Shown here: positions 31,097-40,833 of the stretch, in pieces
How positions within the stretch are numbered: position 1 is the first letter of the stretch
Layout of the letters: each line of letters starts with the position of its first letter
NCBI GenBank assembly: GCA_900696625.1
Contig: CAADGU010000353.1
Coordinates: 1-51,760, forward strand
Source of the DNA: an uncultured Chloroflexota bacterium
Lineage (GTDB): Bacteria > Chloroflexota > Anaerolineae > Promineifilales > Promineifilaceae
Reading direction: 5' to 3'
Length of the DNA: 51,760 nucleotides
Notes under the pieces: generated by a model
Told to the model about the DNA's origin: nothing
The model's database searches: none
Seen by the model: only the letters and a program-made list of their open reading frames with translations
Position numbers and translations under genes: made by a program

Positions 31097-32595
31097 ACAA
31101 GCCGCTTTCTATCAATCGCTTCATTGAAACCCCACTCCTGTTTGGGGTCGGTGCGGCCTTGTCAGGGCTGGTGGTGGGCACGGCCGTCCTTTTCACCGAT
31201 AACGTTTTGTGGCCGGCCGCTCTGGTTGGGGCTTTGCTGCTGGTATGGTTGGTCTTCAACCATCCCCATGCCGGGCTGGCATTACTTGTTTTTGCTACTT
31301 ACACTCGTTCTTCAGATGTGTTGGAGCATCAATACGGCATCCCTTCCTTTGTCTTGCCGCTGGCCTTGCTGCTGCTGGCGACTTTGTTCATGCGCTGGTG
31401 GTTTTTAGGTGAGCGGATTCATAACTGGGAGAGAACGGCCGTTCTCCTGGGCATTTATGGTCTGATAAGTTTTACCTCGTTGTTCTATGCGGCGGATAGC
31501 GGCCGTTCCCAGAACGCCCTGATAGAATTTGTCAAAAACTCCCTGTTGGTGTTTGCGGTGGTGCTGGCTATGCGGGACAGCCGGTCGTTGCGCGGGGTTA
31601 GTTGGGCCTTGTTGGCAGCCGGCATTTTCATGGGCAGTCTCACGGTTTATCAGCAATTGACCGGTACATATGAGAACACTTACTGGGGATTTGCCCAAAC
31701 AGAAGTCAAAAACATCATCGCTGACGTGAGCGATCATCGCGCGTCGGGGCCTGTTGGTTCGTCTAACTTTTACGCCCTGGTCATGGTGACGCTGGTTCCA
31801 CTGGCCCTGGATAGGGTGTGGCACGAGCGCAAACTGGTATATCGCCTGTTGGCTCTGTGGGCATTGGCCGTCTGTGTTCTTTCCGTCATCTTCACCTTTT
31901 CTCGTGGCGGTTTTATCGCTCTGGTTGTGGTGCTGGCGGTAATGATTATCCGTGAGTCGCTCAGCCCGCTCAAACTTTTGCTCAGCCTGGCCCTCTTGCT
32001 CGTCGTCTGGCAATTCATCCCGGCCAATTACACCGAGCGTCTGTACACCACATTGGACTTACTGCCCGGTAGTGGTGTAGATGCCCGCAATGAAGTCTCC
32101 TTTCGCGGCCGTACCAGCGAGGTGGTAGTGGCCTGGCTGATTTTTGCCGATCATCCTGTTTTGGGTGTGGGCCTGAATAACTATAAGTATTACTACCAGC
32201 AATATGCCCAACCATTGGGCTGGGATAATCGCCGGGAGGAGCGGGCCGCCCACAGCCTATATCTGGAAATAGCGGCGGAAACGGGGCTGATTGGTCTGGC
32301 GGCCTTTGGCGCGCTTGTGGGCGTGGCGCTGGGGCGGGCCTATCAAACGCAAAAAATGTTTATGCGCGCCGGCCGCTATGATGAAGCGGCATTGGCGTTT
32401 GCGTGGATGGTGGCTTTGATCGGTTATCTGGCAGCCTCACTCTTTCTGCACGGCGCCTATATACGGTATTTCTGGCTGTTAATTGGTATATTGCTGGCGC
32501 TGCCGCAAACCGCAGCCCGGCCACTGAAATCTCCGGAAATGACCACATCACCGCGTCACCTCCAGGAAAATGCCCAAGGAGAGCTTCCATGCTGA
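31093..32595 (+). CDS. Wzy/WaaL-like polysaccharide polymerase or O-antigen ligase
   Basis: A 500-residue integral membrane protein with about 11-12 hydrophobic segments. Family motifs include FTFSRGGFIAL, the large external loop containing RGRTSEVVVAWLIFADHPVL, GVGLNNYKYYY and AHSLYLEIAAETGLIGL, which mark the Wzy_C/O-antigen ligase superfamily. Polymerases and ligases cannot be told apart from sequence alone. In an operon with a Wzx flippase and Wzz-like co-polymerase, a Wzy-type polymerase is the more likely role. It is coupled to its neighbours at both ends (ATGA upstream, 7-base overlap downstream). Confidence 0.88.
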   Translation: MNKPLSINRFIETPLLFGVGAALSGLVVGTAVLFTDNVLWPAALVGALLLVWLVFNHPHAGLALLVFATYTRSSDVLEHQYGIPSFVLPLALLLLATLFMRWWFLGERIHNWERTAVLLGIYGLISFTSLFYAADSGRSQNALIEFVKNSLLVFAVVLAMRDSRSLRGVSWALLAAGIFMGSLTVYQQLTGTYENTYWGFAQTEVKNIIADVSDHRASGPVGSSNFYALVMVTLVPLALDRVWHERKLVYRLLALWALAVCVLSVIFTFSRGGFIALVVVLAVMIIRESLSPLKLLLSLALLLVVWQFIPANYTERLYTTLDLLPGSGVDARNEVSFRGRTSEVVVAWLIFADHPVLGVGLNNYKYYYQQYAQPLGWDNRREERAAHSLYLEIAAETGLIGLAAFGALVGVALGRAYQTQKMFMRAGRYDEAALAFAWMVALIGYLAASLFLHGAYIRYFWLLIGILLALPQTAARPLKSPEMTTSPRHLQENAQGELPC

Positions 32596-33479
32596 ACAAA
32601 AAGCCCATTTTTGTGAATGGTTTTCAGCGCGGCGGCACAAATATCCTGATGCAGCTGATTACGTCGCATCCCCAGGTGCGTGTTTTGGGGGGAGAGATGC
32701 ATGAGATTTTCTACGGCCGTGACAGCCAACCCATACAAAAATGGCTGCGGCGGCTTACCTGCACCCCTGTCTTACTCTCTACGCGCCAACATACCTTTTG
32801 GCCTTATCGTTATTTTGAACGCCGTGCTTTGCCAACGGCCGTCGGCCATTACGTAGACCTGCTCTTTTATTTTCACAAGCTTATTGCCTATAACCCAAGA
32901 TATGAAAACGGCCGTTCCCATCCCACCTGGGCCGACAAGAGTAAAACCCGTATGGCCTGTAAGTGCGTCAACGGGGTCGTACTCACCACACCACTCCTGG
33001 CCAAGATATACCCGGACGCCACTTTTGTGGCCCTGGTGCGCAACGGTCTTGCTTTGTGTGAAGGCTTTATGCGCCGGGGCTGGAGCGCCGAACGCTTTGG
33101 TCGGATGTACCAGACTGTTTGTAGCCAGATACTGCACGATGCCGGCCAGATGCAAAATTACCACATCATTCGCTTTGAAGAGTTAATGGCCGACCCCACC
33201 GCCACCGTGCGGCAACTATATGGAATGGCTGGCCTGGATGTGCAGGAGACTGAAAAGTTTAAGTTACAGGCCAAAAAATTGATGGGTCAAGATGGGCAGC
33301 GTGCTTACAACTTTGGCAACAAGGAGAAAGCGATGGTGTATGTGGCGCTGGATGAATTGAGCAGCTACCTGCGCCAGGATGTCAACGACAACCAGATTGC
33401 CCGGCTGGCAGATGCAGACAAAAGGGCCTTTTTACAAGAAGCGCAGGCGGCAATGAACGCCTTTGGCTACCTTTCATAA
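32589..33479 (+). CDS. Second sulfotransferase-family protein
   Basis: ATG 32589 has AAGGAGAG upstream and overlaps the polymerase stop by seven bases; longer versions run into the polymerase gene. The 296-residue protein has the phosphosulfate-binding loop VNGFQRGGTNILMQ (8-21) and LVRNGLALCEGFMRRG in the middle as the likely 3'-phosphate site. FEELMADPTATVRQLYGMAG is the helix typical of sulfotransferase C-terminal halves. It differs clearly from the protein at 30359, so the two probably modify different positions or sugars. Confidence 0.8.
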   Translation: MLNKKPIFVNGFQRGGTNILMQLITSHPQVRVLGGEMHEIFYGRDSQPIQKWLRRLTCTPVLLSTRQHTFWPYRYFERRALPTAVGHYVDLLFYFHKLIAYNPRYENGRSHPTWADKSKTRMACKCVNGVVLTTPLLAKIYPDATFVALVRNGLALCEGFMRRGWSAERFGRMYQTVCSQILHDAGQMQNYHIIRFEELMADPTATVRQLYGMAGLDVQETEKFKLQAKKLMGQDGQRAYNFGNKEKAMVYVALDELSSYLRQDVNDNQIARLADADKRAFLQEAQAAMNAFGYLS

Positions 33480-33485
33480 CCTGAT

Positions 33486-34967
33486 ATGCAAAACCAACAC
33501 CTGGCAAAAGCAACGCTTCGCGGCGCATTTTGGGGCTACGCCTCTAATTACAGTGGCAAATTGCTGGTGTTTATCAGCACGGCCATCCTGGCCCGCCTGC
33601 TCCTTAAGGAAGATTTTGGTATTGCCGGTTATGCCCTGGTGGTCATTGGCCTGCTAGAAGTGTTGGAAGGGTTGGGCATTGGTCCGGCCATCATTTACCA
33701 TCAAACTGATCCCAAGAAGCTAGACACCGCTTTCTGGATGGGTCTGGCAGTGGGATTTACTCTGTTTGTACTCACCTGGTTTGTGGCGGCCCCTCTTGCC
33801 GGTACATTTTTCCAGGATGCCCGCGCCGTGCCCATCACCCGCGTCCTGGGCTTCGAGTTCATCATTGGCGCCTTTGCCCTGGTTCATGCCGCCACCCTCA
33901 CCAAAAAATTGGCATTCGGCCGTAAATTCGTACCAGAGATGTCCCGCTCTGCCAGCAAGGGTATCGCTTCTATTGCCCTGGCGCTGATGGGTTTTGGGGC
34001 GTGGAGCCTGATCTTGGGTCATCTGGTGGGGGTACTGGTGCAAACGGTGGCGTATTGGCTGGTTGTTCCCTGGCGGCCTGCTTTCCATTTCCAACAGAAA
34101 GCGGCGCGCACATTTCTCTCTTACGGCGCCAGCGTCGCCGCCATAGATGTCTTGGGCATCCTCATGCTCAATATGGATTATCTGGTGATCGGCCGCTTTA
34201 TGGGGGCGGCGGCGTTGGGCGTCTATACATTGGCGTTTCGCGTACCAGAACTGTTGGTCAAGCAGTTTTGCAACATTATCGGCAACGTCACCTTCCCCGT
34301 TTACACCCAGATGCGCGACGATCCACAGGCACTCAAGCGTGGTTTCCTGATGACCACGCGCTACTTAACCATGATTACGATTCCCATGGGACTGGGATTA
34401 GCACTGGTGGCCGGGCCGTTTGTGTTAACCGTTTTTACAGATAAATGGGCGGAAGCCATTCCGGTGATGGCCGCAATCTCCATTTACACGCTGTTACGTT
34501 CCCTGGTTTTTAATGCGGGCAGCGTATACAAAGCGACCGGGCAGCCGGGATTGCTTTCCAAACTGAATTTTATCCAGGCCATTGTCACCGTACCGGCTTT
34601 GTGGTGGGTGGCCGTTACTTATGGCACGATTTTGGCCGTAGCCTGGATGCAGGTGCTGCTGGCGCTGTTCTCCGGTATTGCCAAGATGGCTATGGCGGCC
34701 CGGCTGGTAAACATTCCCTTACGTGACCTGGCGAGGACTTTTTATCCCAGTCTGGCAGCCGGTGGGCTGATGTCTGTGGCTGTTCTGGGTACAGCCTTGT
34801 TTCTAACGGATGTCATACCCCTGGTGCAACTGGTAGTGGAAACGGCCGTCGGCATGCTCGTCTATGGTGGTGTTATCTTCTTATTGCAGCCAGACGATAT
34901 GCGGAAAGCGATTGCCATGCTGCGTTCCGCTTTTTTTCCCAAAGCCAGCGCAGTGGCGGCTGATTAA
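33486..34967 (+). CDS. Wzx-type polysaccharide flippase
   Basis: A 493-residue membrane protein of the MOP (MATE-like) exporter superfamily with about 12-14 hydrophobic segments, moving the lipid-linked repeat unit across the inner membrane. The N terminus (LAKATLRGAFWGYASNYSGK) and the GIAGYALVVIGLLEVLEGLG region are typical of the Polysacc_synt_3/RfbX family. It follows the sulfotransferase by six bases. The ribosome site is weak, so coupling to the upstream gene is likely. Role agrees with a Wzx/Wzy-type pathway in this operon. Confidence 0.9.
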   Translation: MQNQHLAKATLRGAFWGYASNYSGKLLVFISTAILARLLLKEDFGIAGYALVVIGLLEVLEGLGIGPAIIYHQTDPKKLDTAFWMGLAVGFTLFVLTWFVAAPLAGTFFQDARAVPITRVLGFEFIIGAFALVHAATLTKKLAFGRKFVPEMSRSASKGIASIALALMGFGAWSLILGHLVGVLVQTVAYWLVVPWRPAFHFQQKAARTFLSYGASVAAIDVLGILMLNMDYLVIGRFMGAAALGVYTLAFRVPELLVKQFCNIIGNVTFPVYTQMRDDPQALKRGFLMTTRYLTMITIPMGLGLALVAGPFVLTVFTDKWAEAIPVMAAISIYTLLRSLVFNAGSVYKATGQPGLLSKLNFIQAIVTVPALWWVAVTYGTILAVAWMQVLLALFSGIAKMAMAARLVNIPLRDLARTFYPSLAAGGLMSVAVLGTALFLTDVIPLVQLVVETAVGMLVYGGVIFLLQPDDMRKAIAMLRSAFFPKASAVAAD

Positions 34968-34979
34968 CACTCGGCTGCC

Positions 34980-36155
34980 ATGAGGATTCGGATGAACCAA
35001 TTACCACTACGCATTCTCCAACTGGTGTCTTCCATGACCATCGGCGGCGCGGAACAAATTGTGCTGAGCCTGGCCGAACGCACCGACCCGCGCCGCTTTG
35101 AAATGCATATTGGCAGCCTGAGCGTCATCGGCCAGAACTCGTTACAGCCGGAATTCGAGCGGCTGTGCCTTCCCTTGCTGTCGCTGAATGCCCGGCGCTT
35201 TTATGACCCGGCGGTGGTGCAGGCCGTGTACCATTACGCCCGCCAGCAGCGTATTGATGTCATCCACACACATCTGACGGATGCCGATGTGGTTGGCCGG
35301 TTTGTGGGCCGCGCTTTGCGTATTCCGGTGCTGTCTACCATGCACAACATGCCCCACAACTACGCCCGCCAGCGTCGGGATCGCTACTGGCTGGAACGGT
35401 TTACGGCGCGGCACCTGACCACCCACCTGGTGGGCGTGTCACCTAAAATTCGGGAGTTATACATCAGTCAATGGCGCATCCCCCACGGCCGTATCAGCGC
35501 CATCTATAACTCGGTGCGGATGGAGCCTTTTCTGGCCGTTCCGGCCGGCGTCTCCCCATCCCGCCATTATCCTGGCCCCGTTATTACCAACGTGGCCCGC
35601 TTGAATCCGCAGAAGGCGCAGCACTTGCTGCTGGAGGCCGCGCCAGCCGTGCTGCAAAGCTATCCACAGGCAACTTTTCTCCTGGTAGGCAAAGGTCATC
35701 TGGAAAACGAACTGCGACAGCAGGCGCTGGCGCTGGGTATCAGCCAGCATGTCATTTTTACCGGCGTGCGCCACGATATTCCCGACATTCTGGCGCAGAC
35801 CGATATATTTGTGCTGCCGTCGCGTTGGGAAGGGCTGCCTTTGTCGGCGATTGAGGCGATGGCGGCAGCGCGGGCGGTGTTAGTGACGGATGTGGGCGGT
35901 AACAGCGAACTGGTGGAATCTGGGCGCTCCGGCGTGGTCATTCCGGCGGCCGATGTGGGGGCGTTGGCCGATGGCTTGCTGGCCTTATTGGCGGATGAGG
36001 CCGCGCGGCTGGCGTTGGGAGCGGCGGCCCGGCAGCGCGTGCAGCTTCTCTTTAGCACGGAACGATTTATTCAGCAGTATGAGGGGCTGTATACCCAACT
36101 GGGGCTGCATTTGCCCATCTCTCCATCTCAGTTGTTACAGGAGGTTACGGTATGA
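34980..36155 (+). CDS. GT4-family glycosyltransferase
   Basis: A 391-residue GT-B enzyme. Start at ATG 34980 or 34992; neither has a strong ribosome site. Motifs: SSMTIGGAEQIVLSLAER at the acceptor side, VIHTHLTDADVVGRF, NVARLNPQKAQHLLLEA, LLVGKGHLENEL, and the donor-site SRWEGLPLSAIEAMAAARAV with GNSELVESGRSG. This set is typical of GT4 enzymes in exopolysaccharide operons. The stop overlaps the next start (ATGA), so the two enzymes are translationally coupled and may act in sequence. Confidence 0.9.
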   Translation: MRIRMNQLPLRILQLVSSMTIGGAEQIVLSLAERTDPRRFEMHIGSLSVIGQNSLQPEFERLCLPLLSLNARRFYDPAVVQAVYHYARQQRIDVIHTHLTDADVVGRFVGRALRIPVLSTMHNMPHNYARQRRDRYWLERFTARHLTTHLVGVSPKIRELYISQWRIPHGRISAIYNSVRMEPFLAVPAGVSPSRHYPGPVITNVARLNPQKAQHLLLEAAPAVLQSYPQATFLLVGKGHLENELRQQALALGISQHVIFTGVRHDIPDILAQTDIFVLPSRWEGLPLSAIEAMAAARAVLVTDVGGNSELVESGRSGVVIPAADVGALADGLLALLADEAARLALGAAARQRVQLLFSTERFIQQYEGLYTQLGLHLPISPSQLLQEVTV

Positions 36156-37321
36156 GCTGGCAGCGTTTACATATAGCGATGATTATTCAAGCGTATTTGC
36201 CTCTTCTGGGTGGGGCGGAGCGGCAGTTGGCGGCCTTAGCGCCGCTGCTAGAAGAGCAGGGTGTAGATGTTTCTGTGATTACGCGGCGGTATCCGGGTCT
36301 GAAAAAGTTTGAACTGATAGAGGGCGTTCCGGTGTACCGGCTGCCTGTGCCGGGGCCAAAGCCGGTGGCTTCGCTGGCATTTAGTCTGGCGGCGCTGCCC
36401 TTGTTGGGGCGGCTGCGGCCCGATGTGATTCATGCCCACGAATTGTTATCACCAACGACAACGGCCGTTACCGCCAAACGCCGCTTGGGTATACCCGTCG
36501 TGGCTAAAGTGCTGCGCGGCGGCGTCCTGGGTGACCTGGCAAAACTGGAGCGTAAACCATTTGGCCGGCAACGGATGCAAACGTTCAAACAGCAGGTGGA
36601 TAGTTTCATCGTCATCAGCCAGGAGATTGACGCCGAATTGGCGGCGTGGGGTGTGACGCCAGAGAAGCGGGTTTTTGTTCCCAATGGGGTGGATACGGAG
36701 CGGTTTGCCCCCTTGCCGCCGCCAGAGAAAGAGCGGCTGCGGCAGCAATTGGGGTTGGGTGAGGGGGAAACGGCCGTGTACGCCGGCCGTCTGGTCCCGG
36801 AAAAATGTGTGGATCAACTCATCGGGTTGTGGCCACAGATCAGAGAAATTTACTCCCGCGCTCAATTGCTGGTGCTGGGTACAGGGCCGGAGGAAGTACG
36901 ATTGAAACAACTGGCCGGAGAGGGCGTCCATTTTCTGGGAAATGTAGCGGATGTGGCCCCCTATCTGCAAGCGGCCGACCTTTTTATTTTGCCTTCGGCC
37001 ACGGAAGGTTTGTCTAATGCCATGTTGGAGGCATTGGCCGCCGGGCTGCCGGTGATCGCTACCCGTGTCGGTGGCGCGCCGGACATCATTACTCACCAAA
37101 AGAGTGGCTGGCTGGTGGCCCCCCATCAGCCGGATGAATGGCTGGAAGCGATCTTAACGTTGTTTACGTTGAGGGATCGGCGGCATGATATGGGCTGGCA
37201 AGGGAGGCAAAAGGTGGTGGCAGCTTATGGGCTGGCAGCGACGGCGACGAAACTGGTGGAATTGTACGGCCGTGTGACCATGCCCACAACCCAGCCTTTG
37301 CCGGAAATGGTCATCAGGTAA
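36152..37321 (+). CDS. GT4-family glycosyltransferase
   Basis: A 389-residue GT-B enzyme coupled by ATGA to the preceding glycosyltransferase, with AGGAGG just before the start. Motifs: PLLGGAERQLAALAPLLEEQ, VIHAHELLSPTTTAV, PNGVDTERFAPL, AGRLVPEKCVDQLI, LGTGPEE and SATEGLSNAMLEALAAGLPV with GGAPDII. Donor and linkage are unknown. It probably adds a later sugar of the repeat unit. Ten bases separate it from the GT2 gene downstream. Confidence 0.9.
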   Translation: MSWQRLHIAMIIQAYLPLLGGAERQLAALAPLLEEQGVDVSVITRRYPGLKKFELIEGVPVYRLPVPGPKPVASLAFSLAALPLLGRLRPDVIHAHELLSPTTTAVTAKRRLGIPVVAKVLRGGVLGDLAKLERKPFGRQRMQTFKQQVDSFIVISQEIDAELAAWGVTPEKRVFVPNGVDTERFAPLPPPEKERLRQQLGLGEGETAVYAGRLVPEKCVDQLIGLWPQIREIYSRAQLLVLGTGPEEVRLKQLAGEGVHFLGNVADVAPYLQAADLFILPSATEGLSNAMLEALAAGLPVIATRVGGAPDIITHQKSGWLVAPHQPDEWLEAILTLFTLRDRRHDMGWQGRQKVVAAYGLAATATKLVELYGRVTMPTTQPLPEMVIR

Positions 37322-37331
37322 GGATTATTTC

Positions 37332-38504
37332 ATGGCGGTTATCATTTTTTGGTTATCAGTGGGGATGATATTTTATACATACATCGGTTATCCGGCGTTG
37401 TTGGCGGTGATGGCCCGCCTGTGGCCGCGCCCGGTGCAAACGGCCGTGCATACACCCACCGTCACCCTCTTGATCGCCGCTTACAACGAAGAAGAGATGA
37501 TTACCCACAAGATAGAAAACAGTCTGGCGCTCGATTATCCACCAGAACGCCTGCAAATTTTGGTAGCAGCCGATGGCTCGACCGACCGCACGGCCCAATT
37601 GGCGGCTGCCTATGCCCATCAAAACGTACTCCTGAATGATGAACCGGCGCGGCGGGGAAAAATGGCAGCCATTAACCGGGCCATGCCACGCGCCACCGGG
37701 GAAATTGTACTCTTTTCTGATGCCAATAATTTCTACCAGGCCAACGCGCTGCGGGAACTGGTGAAGCCGTTTGCCGATGCCAGCGTGGGCGCGGCCAGCG
37801 GCGCCAAGGTCATTGCCAAAGGGGACGGCGTATTGGGCGAGTCCGAAGGGTTGTATTGGCGGTATGAATCGTTCATCAAAGAAAAGGAAACGGCCGTGCA
37901 TTCCTCTGTTGGCGTGGCCGGTGAAATGCTGGCGATTCGCCGCTGCCTGTTTGAGCCGCCCCCGGACGATGTGATTAACGATGATTTTTATATGGCGGCG
38001 CGGCTGCTGCATCGTGGCTATCGCGTGGTGTATGTGCCGGCGGCGCGTTCTATTGAACGGATTTCGCCGACGGCTCAAGATGAAATGGCGCGGCGGGCGC
38101 GCATTGTGGCCGGTCGTTACCAGGCCATCTGGCGCAGCCGGGAGACAGTTCCCTGGAAACGGCCGTTACTCGCCTGGCAAATCGTCTCCCACAAGTTCTT
38201 ACGGCCGTTGGTACCGCTGGCGATGATAACCGCCTGGGGCGCTAACCTGTTGTTGGCTTTCCGGGCACGGCCGTTGGCCCGGCTGCTGTTGCTGTTGCAG
38301 ATAGGGTTTTATGGCACGGCCGTGCTTGGTTCCTACTTTCACCCTGGCGGCAAATTGGGCAAGATCCTCTATTTACCCACCTACCTGGTACATAGTAACC
38401 TGGCGGCCTTGCTTGGCCTCGGCCGCTTTTTGGTCGGCAAACAAACCACACGCTGGCAGCGTGTTCCCCGCCGCCAGCCAACCATTCCGAACGAGGAACA
38501 ATGA
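37332..38504 (+). CDS. Membrane GT2-family glycosyltransferase
   Basis: A 390-residue processive-type GT-A enzyme with an N-terminal transmembrane helix (~2-25) and three to four C-terminal helices (~275-365). The catalytic domain has TLLIAAYNEEEMI, the metal-binding/nucleotide motifs DGSTD and SDANN, the base region NDDFYMAARLLHRGY, and RRARIVAGRYQAIW in the place of the QxxRW motif. This layout matches hyaluronan/cellulose-synthase-like enzymes that can also help move the product. It overlaps the next gene by four bases (ATGA). Confidence 0.88.
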   Translation: MAVIIFWLSVGMIFYTYIGYPALLAVMARLWPRPVQTAVHTPTVTLLIAAYNEEEMITHKIENSLALDYPPERLQILVAADGSTDRTAQLAAAYAHQNVLLNDEPARRGKMAAINRAMPRATGEIVLFSDANNFYQANALRELVKPFADASVGAASGAKVIAKGDGVLGESEGLYWRYESFIKEKETAVHSSVGVAGEMLAIRRCLFEPPPDDVINDDFYMAARLLHRGYRVVYVPAARSIERISPTAQDEMARRARIVAGRYQAIWRSRETVPWKRPLLAWQIVSHKFLRPLVPLAMITAWGANLLLAFRARPLARLLLLLQIGFYGTAVLGSYFHPGGKLGKILYLPTYLVHSNLAALLGLGRFLVGKQTTRWQRVPRRQPTIPNEEQ

Positions 38505-39643
38505 TCATGGCCCACAAAATAGCCTTTGTTCAAAAAGGAACTGTGCCCCTGGCCAGCGCCCATGTGGCGCGTGTGTTGCAAGCCAACTTTCCCCAATACG
38601 AAGTCGAAATCATTGACATCAAAGAACTGCTGGCGCACCGCAAAGAGATGGCGTTGGTCAATATGGCCCACACTGTCAAAGAATACGGGCCAGCAATTTT
38701 GGTGGGCAAAAAAAAGGCCAAAGAGGGTTACTTCCGTACGCCCTATCTTTTTCACCAGATCAAACGCTTAATGACCGATAAGCTGGCTGATCCGGATTAT
38801 GTCTTTTCCTTTCAGATGCAATCTTTGTACGATGCCAGCGCGGCTCGGTTACCCCACTTTGTCTACACCGATCATACCAATCTGGCCAACCTGCGCTATC
38901 CCTTTCAAGACCGCAGCCGGTTATTTTCCCAACCCTGGTTGCAGCTAGAGCGCACCATTTACCAGAATGCTACCCACATTTTTACCCGCAGCCGCCATGT
39001 CACCAATTCCATTGTGGAGCAATATGGCTGCCAACCAGATAAGGTCACCTGTGTGTTTGCCGGGAGCAATTTACAGGCGGATACCAACCCACTGGATAAT
39101 GATGGTTACAGCAACAAAAACATCTTGTTTGTGGGGGTAGATTGGGAACGAAAGGGTGGGCCGGAATTGGTACGGGCGTTTCAACAGGTTTTGCAGGTAC
39201 ACCCTGACGCCCGTCTGACGATTGTGGGCTGTACGCCCCGGGTAGACGTGCCCCATTGTGAAGTGGTCGGTCGGCTGCCGCTGGCGCAGGTAAAAGAGTA
39301 TTATCGCCGTGCTTCGGTGTTTTGCCTGCCGACCAAATTGGAACCCTTTGGTATCGTTTTTATTGAGGCGTTTTCTTATAAGCTGCCGGTTGTGGCTGCT
39401 CAGGTAGGCGCGATTCCTGATTTTGTGATTCCCGATGTAAATGGTTACCTGGTAGAGCCAGGCGATGTGAGCCACCTGGCGCAGCGGCTGATTGAACTAC
39501 TGGCTGATCCGGCCAGGTGCCGGGTGTTTGGCGAGCAAGGCTTTCGCCTCGTTCAGGAAAATTACAACTGGGAAACTGTGGGGCAACGCATGAAAGAGCA
39601 GATTTTAGCCACCCTACCGATAACGTCTCAGCTTTTAGCTTAG
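38501..39643 (+). CDS. GT4-like glycosyltransferase (tandem pair, first)
   Basis: A 380-residue GT-B enzyme. The ATG at 38501 overlaps the upstream stop; ATG 38507 is an alternative. N-terminal FVQKGTVPLASAHVARVL differs from classical GT4 enzymes. The hinge region has VYTDHTNLANL and ERTIYQNATHIFTRSRHVTN, followed by ILFVGVDWERKGGPELVRAF, TIVGCTP and the donor-site TKLEPFGIVFIEAFSYKLPV with GAIPDFV. It is clearly related to the next gene, which shares TDYT, ASHICTRS and FHRKGGDLL in the same order, so the pair came from duplication. Confidence 0.87.
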   Translation: MIMAHKIAFVQKGTVPLASAHVARVLQANFPQYEVEIIDIKELLAHRKEMALVNMAHTVKEYGPAILVGKKKAKEGYFRTPYLFHQIKRLMTDKLADPDYVFSFQMQSLYDASAARLPHFVYTDHTNLANLRYPFQDRSRLFSQPWLQLERTIYQNATHIFTRSRHVTNSIVEQYGCQPDKVTCVFAGSNLQADTNPLDNDGYSNKNILFVGVDWERKGGPELVRAFQQVLQVHPDARLTIVGCTPRVDVPHCEVVGRLPLAQVKEYYRRASVFCLPTKLEPFGIVFIEAFSYKLPVVAAQVGAIPDFVIPDVNGYLVEPGDVSHLAQRLIELLADPARCRVFGEQGFRLVQENYNWETVGQRMKEQILATLPITSQLLA

Positions 39644-39663
39644 AAAGGGAGATTTTTGGCCTG

Positions 39664-40833
39664 GTGATGAATGCTTGTAAACCTCGTATTGCTGGCGCTT
39701 TAGTGGGTGATATTCACCGTGATCCGGCGGCGCACATTAAGTATGGTTTTTTCTTTGCGGCGCTGGCGGAGCATTTCCCGCTGGTGGAAATTTATGATGC
39801 CAGCCTGTATGGGGTACATCGCTATCTGAACGCATTGCAGGCATTTCACCCTGACCGGCAGCGGTGGCGTGAAAGTTTTTACAAGAATGTAACGGCGTTT
39901 CGCTGGCGTTCGCGGCTGGCGCGCGCACATTTTCAGACTATTCAAGAGGAAATTGATTTGATCGTACAGGTAGGCGTGTTGTTTGATGCGCGCTGGCAGA
40001 CAGGGGCGCTGCCGAGTTTGATTTATACAGATTACACGGCCCATCTGGCAGCCCAACGGCCGTCGGCCGGCCGTTCTCCTTTTTCGGCTGCGCAGCGCCA
40101 GGAATGGTTGGCCCTGGAGCGCGCGGCCTTTGCCGGCGCCAGCCACATCTGCACCCGCAGCGCGTTGGTGCGCGATTCCATCATCCAGGAATATGGCGTA
40201 AACCCCGAAAAGGTGACGGCCGTTGGCGCTGGCGTCAACTTTGCCGGGCTGCCCCAACCGGTAAAGCACCGGGAAACGGCCGCGCCGACGATTCTCTTCA
40301 TTGGCAAGGAGTTCCACCGCAAGGGAGGCGATCTGCTGTTGGCGGCATTTGCCCAGGCACGCCAGGAAGTGCCCGGCGCCAGGCTGAAAATGGTCACAGC
40401 CGTGCCCATTCCCTCTGCTTTTCCTGTTACGGGTGTGGAGATCATCCAGGCCACCTGGGATCGCCAGACCATTGCCACGCTCTATCGTTCTGCCGACCTG
40501 TTTGTGCTGCCTTCCCGTCTGGAAACGTGGGGTGATGTGCTGCTGGAAGCGATGAGTTATGGCTTACCCTGTATTGGTGTGACGGGCCAGGCGATGGAAG
40601 AGATCATTGACCATGAAACTAACGGGCTGATTGTCCCCGCCGAAGATGTGGATACATTGGCGCAAAGTCTGGTGCGCCTGTTAACGGACACCAGGTTGCG
40701 CCGCCAGATGGGACGACAGGCCCGCCTGAAGGTGGAAGAAAATTACCAATGGCCGGATGTGGCAGGACGTTTGGGTGACTGTATCCAACAAATAATGGAG
40801 CATGATGGGCAAAAATGGGTTGCCGGTTATTGA
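39664..40833 (+). CDS. GT4-like glycosyltransferase (tandem pair, second)
   Basis: I place the start at GTG 39664 (or ATG 39667); earlier in-frame codons lie in the previous gene, and GGGAG at about 39646 is a little far for either. The ~389-residue enzyme has LIYTDYTAHLAAQ, ERAAFAGASHICTRSALVRD, IQEYGVNPEKVTAVGAGVNF, LFIGKEFHRKGGDLLLAAFA and SRLETWGDVLLEAMSYGLPC. It is a diverged paralogue of the upstream gene. Its end overlaps the next frame by about 30 bases, so the three genes are tightly packed. Confidence 0.85.
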   Translation: MMNACKPRIAGALVGDIHRDPAAHIKYGFFFAALAEHFPLVEIYDASLYGVHRYLNALQAFHPDRQRWRESFYKNVTAFRWRSRLARAHFQTIQEEIDLIVQVGVLFDARWQTGALPSLIYTDYTAHLAAQRPSAGRSPFSAAQRQEWLALERAAFAGASHICTRSALVRDSIIQEYGVNPEKVTAVGAGVNFAGLPQPVKHRETAAPTILFIGKEFHRKGGDLLLAAFAQARQEVPGARLKMVTAVPIPSAFPVTGVEIIQATWDRQTIATLYRSADLFVLPSRLETWGDVLLEAMSYGLPCIGVTGQAMEEIIDHETNGLIVPAEDVDTLAQSLVRLLTDTRLRRQMGRQARLKVEENYQWPDVAGRLGDCIQQIMEHDGQKWVAGY

